Of a stretch of DNA of 50,980 nucleotides, positions 1-8,063 are shown piece by piece. The translations under genes and the position numbers were made by a program. A model generated the notes under the pieces. The model worked only from the letters and a program-made list of their open reading frames with translations, was not told the DNA's origin and made no database searches. The DNA lies in contig QPMI01000313.1 of NCBI GenBank assembly GCA_004431415.1, forward strand, positions 1 through 50,980, in the 5' to 3' direction. The DNA is from Cyanophora paradoxa (Eukaryota > Glaucocystophyceae > Cyanophorales > Cyanophoraceae). Within the stretch, counting starts at the first letter, position 1. Every line of letters begins with the position of its first letter.

Positions 1-1566
1 AGAAAAAAGAAGAAAGATGCCCCCCAAATCTCTCTGGGGGAATATGCACAAGGTGCTAGCCTTAGGCAGATGACCCACCCACCCACAAGTCACTAAATCA
101 AAAGCCCCAGGTTTCCAATCTGCCAGAAAAAAGAAGAAAGATGCCCCCCAAACCTCTCTGGGGGAATATGCACAAAGCGCTAGCCTTAGGCAGATGACCC
201 ACCCACCCGCAAGTCACTCAGTCAAAGGCCCCAGGTTTCCAATCTGCCAGAAAAAAGAAGAAAGATGCCCCCCAAATCTCTCTGGGGGAATATGCACAAG
301 GTGCTAGCCTTAGGCTGATGACCCACCCACCCACAAGTCACTAATTCAAAAGCCCCAGGTTTCCAATCTGCCAGAAAAAAGAAGAAAGATGCACCCCAAA
401 TCTCTCTGGGGGAATATGCACAAGGCGCTAGCCTTAGGCAGATGACCCACCCACCCGCAAGTCACTCAGTCGGAGGCCCCAGGTTTCCAATCTGCCAGAA
501 AATAGAAGCAAGATGCACCCCAAATTTCTCTGGGGGAATATGCCCAAGGCGCTAGCCTTAGGCAGATGACCCACCCACCAGCAAGTCACTCAGTCGAAGG
601 CCCCAGGTTCAGGATCTGTGACAAAATCAAAGAGAGATGCACCCCAAATCTCTCTGGGGGAATATGCACAAGGCGCTAGCCTTAGGCAGATGACCCACCT
701 AAAAGCAAGTCACTCAGTCAAAGGCCCCAGGTTTCCAATCTGCCAGAAAAAAGAAGAAAGATGCACCCCAAATCTCTCTGGGGGAATATGCACAAGGCGC
801 TAGCCTTAGGCAGATGACCCACCCACCAGCAAGTCACTCAGTCAAAGGCCCCAGGTTTCCAATCTGCCAGAAAAAAGAAGAAAGATGCCCCCCAAATCTC
901 TCTGGGGAATATGCACAAGGCGCTAGCCTTAGGAAGATGACCCACCCACCCACAAGTCACTAATTCAAAAGCCCCAGGTTTCCAATCTGCCAGAAAAAAG
1001 AAGAAAGATGCACCCCAAATCTCTCTGGGGGAATATGCACAAGGCGCTAGCCTTAGGCAGATGACCCACCCACCCGCAAGTCACTCAGTCGAAGGCCCCA
1101 GGTTTCCAATCTGCCAGAAAATAGAAGCAAGATGCACCCCAAATTTCTCTGGGGGAATATGCCCAAGGCGCTAGCCTTAGGCAGATGACCCACCTAAAAG
1201 CAAGTCACTCAATCGAAGGCCCCAGGTTCAGGATCTGTGACAAAATCAAAGAGAGATGCACCCCAAATCTCTCTGGGGGAATATGCACAAGGTGCTAGCC
1301 TTAGGCAGATGACCCACCTAAAAGCAAGTCACTCAGTCAAAGGCCCCAGGTTTCCAATCTGCCAGAAAAAAGAAGAAGGATGCACCCCAAATCTCTCTGG
1401 GGAAATATGCCCAAGGCACTAGCCTTAGGATGATGACCCACCCACCAGCAAGTCACTCAGTCGAAGGCCCCAGGTTCAGGATCTGTGACACAATCAAAGA
1501 AAGATGCACCCCAAATCTCTCTGGGGGAATATGCACAAGGCGCTAGCCTTAGGCAGATGACCCACC
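1..1566 (+). repeat. Satellite array, forward, subfamily 1 (left end)
   Basis: Tandem monomers of about 124 bp. Each carries the landmarks GTCACTCAGTC, CCCCAGGTTTCC, CCCCAAATCTCTCTGGGG (a 5-bp stem CCCCA/TGGGG with an 8-nt loop) and CAAGGCGCTAGCCTTAGG, which contains the palindrome GCTAGC. Subfamily 1 reads TTCCAATCTGCCAGAAAA. Distinct variant monomers (GGTTCAGGATCTGTGACA) recur 619 bp apart (605 and 1224), so a five-monomer higher-order repeat is visible. There are no unique spacers. Short open frames here are by-products of the repeat. Confidence 0.97.
1561..1566. other. Left target-site duplication of the Polinton-like element
   Basis: CCCACC lies immediately outside the left TIR and matches CCCACC at 12410-12415. 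Joining the two flanks at one copy restores the normal satellite text GATGACCCACCCACCCGCAAG. Six bp is the length known for Polinton/Maverick integration. Confidence 0.93.
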
Positions 1567-2074
1567 AGCTGAGCTTGGCGCGTTGTCTCCAACAATTAAA
1601 TCCGCGAATTCTTACGATTTACCGTAACAGCATCAAATCTAATCGAAAATCACCGTAAGGCTCAGTGTCACGATCGATTCATCTTCGATTCATCTTCGAT
1701 TCACTCGATTCATCTTCGATTCAATCGATTCAATTCAACTTTTTATGCGCGGCTTCTCCCACGATTCCGCACGATAGACAGTAAGGAGATCTATTGTACA
1801 ATCGATTCCGCAAGATAAGCGGCAATGTACAATAGATCTCGCACGATAAACAGTAACAATTCACCTTTTTTCGCGCGGTGTCTCCCACGATAACAACACG
1901 CTTCAATAAAAATAAATCTTACGTCGGGTTTCGCCCTTCCCCCGTCGTTTTCGGTGCAGCAAATGGTTGCGCAACCATTTTTTTTGGTTGCGCAACCACC
2001 GCAACCAGGTCGCGCAACCACCGCAACCAGGTCGCGCAACCATTTTTTTTGGTTGCGCAACCACCCCGCAACCA
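1567..2074 (+). repeat. Left terminal inverted repeat
   Basis: Begins AGCTGAGCTTGGCGCG and is the reverse complement of 11902-12409. Differences noted by eye include TTGTCTCC versus GTGTCTCC near the tip, CATCAAAT versus CATCGAAT, CTCAGTG versus CTCAATG, and CGCGCGG versus CGTGCGG. The outer part is unique. The middle holds CGATTCATCTT direct repeats and the inner part holds a palindrome cluster. Confidence 0.95.
1675..1735 (+). repeat. CGATTCATCTT short tandem repeats in left TIR
   Basis: About four imperfect 10-12 bp copies of CGATTCATCTT. The mirror copy is at about 12241-12301 in the right TIR. The role is unknown; iterated short motifs near the ends of a linear replicon could bind a replication or integration protein (inference). 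Confidence 0.8.
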
Positions 2075-2110
2075 ACGCAACCACCCCGCAACCAACGCAA
2101 CCACCCCGCA
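1961..2110. repeat. Palindromic GGTTGCGCAACC cluster at inner end of left TIR
   Basis: A perfect 20-bp palindrome, AAATGGTTGCGCAACCATTT, sits at 1961-1980. The core GGTTGCGCAACC recurs at 1986-1997 and 2051-2062, with near copies (GGTCGCGCAACC) between them. Further CGCAACCA repeats run to about 2110, beyond the part shared with the right TIR. The cluster can form cruciforms or act as an iteron-like array. Confidence 0.85.
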
Positions 2111-2221
2111 ACCCCCGCTAAACCGTTACAGTCGTGGGTTCATGACTAATGAACGCCGATTGTCTCTTTTTTATCGCTCTTCGTCTCATGAATTTCCTAA
2201 AACCTTTCACGTCATCTTCTG

Positions 2222-2874
2222 TTAAGATCGCGCGATCTGTGTAAGTCTTAATGTCATAACTTGCAAACTTGCGATTACAGTTTGGTAATTATGTCCCCAC
2301 AGGCGATGTAGTTCTTTGTAAGTTTTCTTATCCATTCCACCGTTGTATTCATCGTAAGCACAGTTAAACTCTTTTTCATTTCCTAAAATGTTAAAGAATA
2401 CCACGAATTCCACATTACGACGAATGGTAGTAGAAATAGAACAGATACGTTGGACATTAAAAATAACCGAAATCGAATAATGGCGTCCACTTGTAACCAA
2501 TTTAGATAACACAGCGTTATTATGCATGTCCAGAGTGGAACCTATCATGTCATCAAGAATCAAAACTAAATTGTGGCGTTTCTCGTTGTTCTCGATTCGT
2601 TTTTTTGCATGCTGATCAATCTTAAAACTAAATCATCATTCCATTCCTCGTAAATATTATCGGGATGGGTGATGTCTCTAAATTGACCAGTAAACGCAGT
2701 CGAACTAAAAACTACGATCTGATCGATTTTATCGCGTAGTTCGAAAAGTAAATATTTCGTGAACATTGTCTTACCAGTGTTCGAGCGTCCACAATTTAAG
2801 ATTCGCGTAGGTATTTTAATTGTTCTGTTCGGCTCGAATTCCGGTATATTGTTTAGGTCTACTGTGTTATCCAT
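2222..2874 (-). CDS. DNA-packaging ATPase (FtsK/HerA, A32-like), frame-broken
   Basis: Predicted genome-packaging ATPase of the Polinton/PRD1-adenovirus lineage, which pumps element DNA into a capsid. The first frame starts with ATG at 2874 and contains a Walker A motif GRSNTGKT at about residues 30-37, followed by a VVFSS strand. A second frame contains the Walker B strand ending ILDDMIG and a conserved RHYSISVIFNVQ segment typical of this family. Total span is about 217 codons, a normal family length. The two parts lie in different frames. The switch is a -1 step at the A7 run (2600-2606 on the plus strand), which reads A_AAA_AAC, a classical slippery heptamer. The second frame has no ATG ahead of its Walker B. 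The break is either an indel or missing base in a homopolymer, or programmed frameshifting. The gene lies 50 bp downstream of the capsid gene on the same strand. Confidence 0.83.
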
Positions 2875-2924
2875 TACAGTAATCCCATAAAAAAACGATT
2901 AAGCCAATAACCCACACCAATCGC

Positions 2925-4150
2925 TTAGAAGTTACTTACTTTAAGCGTAGAAATATTATAGCCGTTGAGAACGAGAACGTTGTGGCGAAGTGCGTAAATG
3001 TCAACAACAACAGGTGCAGCATCAGTGCAACCGGAAACTGTGAGATCCATGTAGGAACTCGAAGAATTGAAGAAATCTTGGTAACCCATGACAGAGTTGT
3101 GCAGGGAATCCTTACCGGACTTCGAAAGAACGATCCCGTAAACATTGCCGCCTTGGAATCCGAAGTTTACATTACCAACGGTAGTTCCCTTGTAATGCGA
3201 GGGGATGTGGTTCACAGCCGAAAGGAACCCACTAATCGGTCGGTTCGAGATGTCGAGAGAACGATTATTGTGGAAGATTTGGAACTGATCAATCTTAACA
3301 TTTCCTTCGTAGCCCTCGAAATCTGAATGCGTGTATTTGTTGAGTTTGTTAACTTCGCGCACCGTCATAAGAATGCTGTGAACGAGACCGGAAACATTCG
3401 CAAGCGAAACTTCGACAGATTCGCCCGCATCGGCGGTTTTCTGTGATCGAGTTCGCTTCTGAATCACTTCGGTAATCGGAATGCGAATTCCCCCCTGTTC
3501 GTTCGCCATTTTCAGTAGCGCTTCCGCCTCGGGGGAGGCGATGTTAACGAATTGACAGATCAGGGCGCAGTCGGTCATCGCCAAAGCTCCCCCAGAGGGA
3601 ACCTGAACTACCGCAGCTTCGCGGAAATCAACTTCAATCGTAGGCATATCGGCAAGAACGCAAAGTGGGAAATACGCATCATCCCAGAATTGCGCCGGAA
3701 TTTTAACAACATATTCCCAGGTCTTATCGGTGCTGTTTCGGTTGTTCTCTGAGTAGTAACCCAGCGAAACAAACATGCTCGCCATTGTGGCGTGGTCGTT
3801 ATCGACGAGCGCGTTTACAGTAATCCAATCGCCGGAATGATGTATTTGAACCCACCGTGAACGAAGCGGACTTCGGAAATAAACGACGAACCACCATTGG
3901 GCATTACGCATTGAACGGCGCCACCCGTTGTGACCTTAAAATTGAGACTAACGCCGCTAAGAAGTTGCTTACGCGGTAGATCAAAGTAAGCGGTTGTTTT
4001 GAATCCGAAAGTGTTACCACGAGGGCGGACTTGCTCTAAAAACGGTTTATACTTGGGATTGGTTCCGATTTGAAGACCAGGCGATAAATACACTTGATCC
4101 GAACCGGGAGTCACAAGTAGTTCTTTAAGAGTTGTTCCACTAAGCGCCAT
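2925..4150 (-). CDS. Major capsid protein candidate (double jelly-roll), frame-broken
   Basis: Probable major capsid protein, by position next to the packaging ATPase and opposite the penton gene, and by its beta-rich composition. The N-terminal frame (ATG at 4150) has the pattern PKYKPFLEQ, then FGFKTTAYFDLPRKQLL, common near the start of Polinton-type capsids. The downstream frame continues to 2925 with strand-rich text and ends in KVSNF. The two frames overlap at 3815-3911 and are offset by -1. The likely switch is around the GGG run at plus-strand 3851-3853, where HGGFKY gives way to IHHSGDW. Whole length is about 408 codons, compact for the family. I assign the fold from context and weak pattern only; a structure prediction would decide. 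Confidence 0.72.
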
Positions 4151-4202
4151 TTTCGCTGTTTACAATACAACAAGAAATTTTTAAATTACAATAATAAACA
4201 GA
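4151..4202. promoter_or_regulatory. Divergent capsid/penton intergenic promoter region
   Basis: A 52-bp A/T-rich gap separates the divergent starts of the capsid (minus) and penton (plus) genes. It contains GAAATTTTTAAATTAC and AATAATAAACAG. It must hold both start-proximal promoters unless transcription begins inside the genes, which suggests co-expression of the two virion genes. No specific factor site is identified. Confidence 0.5.
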
Positions 4203-5096
4203 ATGACGCGTTATTATATTAATATTGATTCGAGAGATCGCGAAAATGGAACACCTTCCGAATTTCTCTACAAACTTCCCCATGCAATTCAAAAGGTTAA
4301 AGCATGCAGAGTTACAAATTTCGAAATGTTTAACAATATTTACAACCTTGCAGAGGCAGGATCACTTACCACATCTACCAAAGATGCAGCAGGAAGCACA
4401 AAGAACAGACATAATATTATTGCAAAAGGTTCATACACAACAGACAGTTTAGTGAATTATCTAATTGCTAAGATTGGATCACAGAACTATTCCCAAAGTC
4501 CCAGTGGAACCTATACCAAACACTTCTATGTAACTTATGATCCTATCACAATGTTTTTGAGGTTCATTTGTGAATCTGAATTCAGCATCACTATGGGCAG
4601 TCAGATTCTTGCTAATTTTCTTGGGTTTAAAGATGCAAACAAAGTATACCCCTCAGCACTATTAGATGGGAGTGTTACCATTGGATCATACACATACACA
4701 CACTACATAGACAGTGAAATACCATTAGACCTTCTATTTAATTCCTACTTGCTTCTACACATTGCACAACTAAAAGGCAAGTATGTGAGCAATAACACCA
4801 AAGATAATAATGCTCTTGCTAAAATTGAGATTGACAAGACAGTTGGTAGTTTGCTAATATATGATTCTTCAAATAATGCAATGATCACCCATGAACAGAA
4901 TGGCTTGGTGGAACTTGAAGCAATGGATGTAAGACTTTCTTATTGGAATGGTAACACAGCAGACATCACAACTGATTGGAGTATGACATTAGAAGTTGTG
5001 ACTGAGGATGAGAAGGAACTAACCAAGAGATCACTTCAAAAGGTGATACAAGATTTCGAAGAGGCATTCATTCCATTTTGTAGGTCATATCTGTAA
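4203..5096 (+). CDS. Penton / minor capsid protein (single jelly-roll candidate)
   Basis: A 297-residue protein starting MTRYYINIDSRDRENGTPSE. The N-terminal pattern (I/V)DSxDR followed a few residues later by PSxFxxxLP is recognisable in penton or minor capsid proteins of Polintons, polinton-like viruses and some large DNA viruses. In those it forms the capsid vertex. The rest is beta-rich with many short hydrophobic strands and no membrane segment. It diverges from the capsid gene, consistent with a shared virion module. The frame is intact. The gene body from 4323 to 5055 contains no CpG, whereas its first 120 bp and the neighbouring genes are CpG-rich. That compositional mosaic is unexplained. 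Confidence 0.77.
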   Translation: MTRYYINIDSRDRENGTPSEFLYKLPHAIQKVKACRVTNFEMFNNIYNLAEAGSLTTSTKDAAGSTKNRHNIIAKGSYTTDSLVNYLIAKIGSQNYSQSPSGTYTKHFYVTYDPITMFLRFICESEFSITMGSQILANFLGFKDANKVYPSALLDGSVTIGSYTYTHYIDSEIPLDLLFNSYLLLHIAQLKGKYVSNNTKDNNALAKIEIDKTVGSLLIYDSSNNAMITHEQNGLVELEAMDVRLSYWNGNTADITTDWSMTLEVVTEDEKELTKRSLQKVIQDFEEAFIPFCRSYL

Positions 5097-5120
5097 AAAA
5101 TATATCTTTGCATATATCAA

Positions 5121-5879
5121 ATGTCAGGATCCAGGAAAACCCAACCCAAGAATTTCTTGTCGAAACCTGTTGCAGATGCCGATGGGATAACAGAGGGAAA
5201 GAAGGGAAGGAATTGGGACAAGAAACCCAAAGGAACAGCAGCACTTGGAACAGGTGATCTTGACAAGGACATCCACAAAATGATGAATCAGCACACAGCA
5301 ACACCAACTGATAATGCGAACGACGATAACGCTTTGATTGACCAAGTTCCACTGAATCGAATGCCTAAGAAGCGAAAGCATTTCAGAGAGAAGACCAAAG
5401 AGAAACTTTTACCATCCGCCACGCTTTTAAAGCTTCTTGATGGCGGCGAGCGACTTTATTCGACATACTCGGAGAAGGATAACCGCAATCGTTACTTTAT
5501 CCGCTTGAAAACGGGCGGTCTTAAATCGGTCAAATACCAGGACGCCAAAAAAATGGTTCAGGGGATTGCGAACGAGACCGCGTTAGAGAACAAGATTCTC
5601 GAACAGCAGATCACGAAAGAGAAGGTCGAAAAGAAACCGGATGTGACGTTCGACGTTCTTCCCGATCCAATCACAACCGCGAAGAATACGCCAATTGAAT
5701 TAATCGCTAAGACCATCGATTACGCGGAGAGTAACAAGACCGATTTACCGGTAATGAACAAGAGTTTACTTCGGGTCGCCACTTCGCAAGCCGACCCCAT
5801 TACATCGGTTCCCTCCGCCGCCCCCATGCTTTCGGGGTTCGCAAAACTTGGGATCCGCCCCGGTTACCGGAGGTTTTAA
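5121..5879 (+). CDS. Lysine-rich unknown Polinton protein
   Basis: An intact 252-residue frame, ATG at 5121, 24 bp after the penton stop and preceded by an A/T-rich leader (ATATATCTTTGCATATATC). The N-terminal half is low-complexity, polar and very basic, with KKGRNWDKKPK and PKKRKHFREK as nuclear-localisation-like stretches. The middle contains RYFIRLKTGGLKSVKY and a helical Lys/Glu-rich segment. The C-terminus ends GFAKLGIRPGYRRF. I do not recognise the family. Position between penton and replication genes, and the basic charge, would suit a DNA-binding or minor virion protein, but this is inference. CpG-poor composition extends into its first 190 bp and then stops abruptly near 5317. Confidence 0.65.
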   Translation: MSGSRKTQPKNFLSKPVADADGITEGKKGRNWDKKPKGTAALGTGDLDKDIHKMMNQHTATPTDNANDDNALIDQVPLNRMPKKRKHFREKTKEKLLPSATLLKLLDGGERLYSTYSEKDNRNRYFIRLKTGGLKSVKYQDAKKMVQGIANETALENKILEQQITKEKVEKKPDVTFDVLPDPITTAKNTPIELIAKTIDYAESNKTDLPVMNKSLLRVATSQADPITSVPSAAPMLSGFAKLGIRPGYRRF

Positions 5880-6235
5880 AACCGACCTTTGCGTAGCCCG
5901 ACGTTAATGATCATTTTGCCGTTAAAAAATTTCTTGTTCAAATGTAGCGCTACGTAAACAATCCATTCGCGTAGGCTCACGTTTACTCATTTTTATGGGT
6001 GGCGTTGTAGAAAGAAGTGATATCCATGTATATCGCGCTTTTATCACCTGTTCTACGGGGTTCATTCGTGGAAACTTGCGACCGACAAGTAGACAATCGG
6101 GGACACTTCGATTTATTTTCCGGCATCTTCTTTCAAAACGGTGCAAAAAAATGACGGCTTTTCAAGACAAGTATATACCAACAACAAAAAGGACTTAAAG
6201 ATTTCTTGTTATATATCAGAAGAGGACAAAGTACG
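5880..6235. other. Polinton intergenic region, no gene seen
   Basis: Contains only short overlapping frames on both strands, without motifs or good starts. A/T-rich text GATTTCTTGTTATATATCAG at about 6200-6219 precedes the next gene and may be its promoter. Confidence 0.5.
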
Positions 6236-6490
6236 ATGCCGATTAGCGAAGCACAGAAGCGCGCAATTTACCGTTACCGCAAGACCGAAAAGGGTCGTGA
6301 ATATCTTAAAAAGTACAGCAACAGACTGTCGAAACAAATGAAGGAATTATACGACACCGACGAGTGTTACCGAGCGATGAAGATAGTCGATAGTTCACAA
6401 CGCCAGTACGTCGCTAACGCCGTGTGTTACATTAAATACCTTTATGGGGTTCCGCACTCAAATCGGGGGCGCCCCTCGATCTACTTCTGA
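6236..6490 (+). CDS. Small basic Polinton protein, unknown
   Basis: An 84-residue frame from the first ATG (6236), MPISEAQKRAIYRYRKTEKG onward. The frame is open a little further upstream, but only from a non-ATG codon. It is helical, rich in Lys, Arg and Tyr, and ends NRGRPSIYF. The opening pattern 'AQK.AIYRYR..n...y...' resembles small proteins common in polinton-like viruses, from memory and without a search. Function unknown. It stands alone between two intergenic gaps, ahead of the replication genes. Confidence 0.55.
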   Translation: MPISEAQKRAIYRYRKTEKGREYLKKYSNRLSKQMKELYDTDECYRAMKIVDSSQRQYVANAVCYIKYLYGVPHSNRGRPSIYF

Positions 6491-6725
6491 TCTTGTTTTT
6501 TCTCAGCGCGTTTGCCCTGAGAACCCAGCGCGAGCGCAACCGCGCTTAATCGTAATAAATCTTGTTTGTATTATTTTTAGAACCATTGTATGATGGTCGA
6601 CCCTTTGTTATTTTTCCTATTTGCTTGACCGATCGCTAAAATGCGCCGGTCAAAAAATGACGTCATAGAATAAAATCACTTAAAGAATAAATTTATTTGT
6701 ATAGAATAAGGAAAGCGCCAACAAA
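6491..6725. promoter_or_regulatory. Leader region upstream of the polymerase gene
   Basis: No gene is seen in this 235-bp gap. The last 60 bp are A/T-rich (AAAGAATAAATTTATTTGTATAG, in part) and lead directly into the ATG at 6726. This is the likely promoter for the rightward replication-integration genes. Confidence 0.4.
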
Positions 6726-8063
6726 ATGCCTCGCGCAGTTAGTATCCAATCCGCTAAGAAGAGAGCGAGTATTCTTTCGAAGCTTGGTTATGCTCTTGGA
6801 AATGGGTTTATGAATGAAGAGCAATTTAACGCATTCGGTCACTTTGCCTTCGTCAGACGACCGAGACTAAGCGCACTGAACGACATCGAATACTCAATTG
6901 ATGATATCATTGCGAGAGGTGAGGCTCAGCAAAACACAGAAGACGAAATTAACCGCTTGGGTCGTATTGATGTTCCACAGGAGTTGGTGAATCAGCGACC
7001 AGAGAGAAACACAAAGACACACACGAATCCGTTCAATCGGATGAAAACCGATCTTGGCGAGTTCATTGCGAACTCGCCAGGCGACATGGTCACGCTGCAT
7101 GTTCGACTTTACAAAGAGGTCGCAGAGGACGAAATCGCGAATTTGCCCGCAAACGCTGTTGTGATTCAAGCGAACGGTTTGTATTACCGGGATCTGAAAA
7201 AGACCCGTAGTAATCAACCTCTTGCAATCCAATGTTCGAAAGAAGCGCTGCTTGCAAATCTCGAAAAAATAACGAACACATTCAATTCTTTCCCTGCTCT
7301 AACAACTGTCGAAGACATCCATCAATTCATGTTCGAAATCGTCCGCTTCAATCAGGAAAACCAGGACTTCCGATACTTGACGATTGTTCAAGAGGACATT
7401 TACGGTGAGATCATCACAATTGAACGAATCATCACCACCGACAACCAAACGTATACGCCGAGACAACAGCAAGCGCTACGCGATACGCAACATGCCCCGA
7501 TGATCATATCGAAGTATTTGCGCAATGAGACGAACCCAAAAGCCAAAACTTTGGGGGAACTGTTCATTAGGGGTGATAGATTTAAAGTGGGTCGGTGTGT
7601 TCCGGATGTGCTTGTGATGCATTTCGCACAGGCGTTTCAGAAAGCGCAAGCGAAAGGCAAGTATAAATCGGTCGATTGGACACACAGTGGAATATTTAAA
7701 ATGATTCGGGGTCGGGAACCCACAGAGGGGGACGATTGGGGCTTCACCTTTGAGGAAATCGTAGAAAAGGTTCTGACACCATACCGCATCGGAATGGTCA
7801 CGATCGATAAAGACGATAAGACCGAAATACCCGAACTCACTTTCAAACCGAAAACGAGAAATACACACCTCACGCCATCGGTTGCATACGTGAAAATCGA
7901 AAACGGTCACATGTATCTACTAAACGATAACCTGAAATCACTAACTCACTCTTTCAATGGGTCGAAGTCGAATTCTGACACGAATCTTTCGGTGGGTCGC
8001 GATTCAAGATTGTCAAGCAAAGAAAACATCGCGAATTTGCGGCAACTCCTGAGGATATCGTGA
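6726..8063 (+). CDS. DNA polymerase N-terminal region (first frame of broken gene)
   Basis: A 445-residue frame from a well-placed ATG. No catalytic motif is recognisable in the first 300 residues, which may hold a terminal-protein-like or other accessory domain. Around residues 310-400 it has VDWTHSGIFKMIRG, then VAYVKIENGHMYLLNDNLKS. The latter resembles the conserved N-domain pattern just ahead of the palm in family B polymerases of protist polinton-like elements. I see no clear exonuclease motif. The frame ends at 8063 while the next frame, offset by -1, is already open from about 7982. The likely switch is at GGG 7994-7996. I therefore read this and 8060-9340 as one polymerase gene with a single-base break. 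Confidence 0.65.
   Translation: MPRAVSIQSAKKRASILSKLGYALGNGFMNEEQFNAFGHFAFVRRPRLSALNDIEYSIDDIIARGEAQQNTEDEINRLGRIDVPQELVNQRPERNTKTHTNPFNRMKTDLGEFIANSPGDMVTLHVRLYKEVAEDEIANLPANAVVIQANGLYYRDLKKTRSNQPLAIQCSKEALLANLEKITNTFNSFPALTTVEDIHQFMFEIVRFNQENQDFRYLTIVQEDIYGEIITIERIITTDNQTYTPRQQQALRDTQHAPMIISKYLRNETNPKAKTLGELFIRGDRFKVGRCVPDVLVMHFAQAFQKAQAKGKYKSVDWTHSGIFKMIRGREPTEGDDWGFTFEEIVEKVLTPYRIGMVTIDKDDKTEIPELTFKPKTRNTHLTPSVAYVKIENGHMYLLNDNLKSLTHSFNGSKSNSDTNLSVGRDSRLSSKENIANLRQLLRIS

Noticed and set aside
1-1566. CRISPR-like repeat array
   Set aside because: Monomers are contiguous with no unique spacers, are far too long, and the setting is eukaryotic.
1791-2225. Overlapping frames on both strands within the left TIR (up to 115 codons)
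   Set aside because: They are the mirror image of the integrase tail and of the palindromic repeats. No independent start or motif.
2982-3752. Plus-strand frames opposite the capsid gene
   Set aside because: Antisense shadows of the minus-strand capsid frame.
5922-6198. Two opposed small frames in the Polinton intergenic gap
   Set aside because: They overlap each other, lack motifs and have no supporting context; kept as intergenic.
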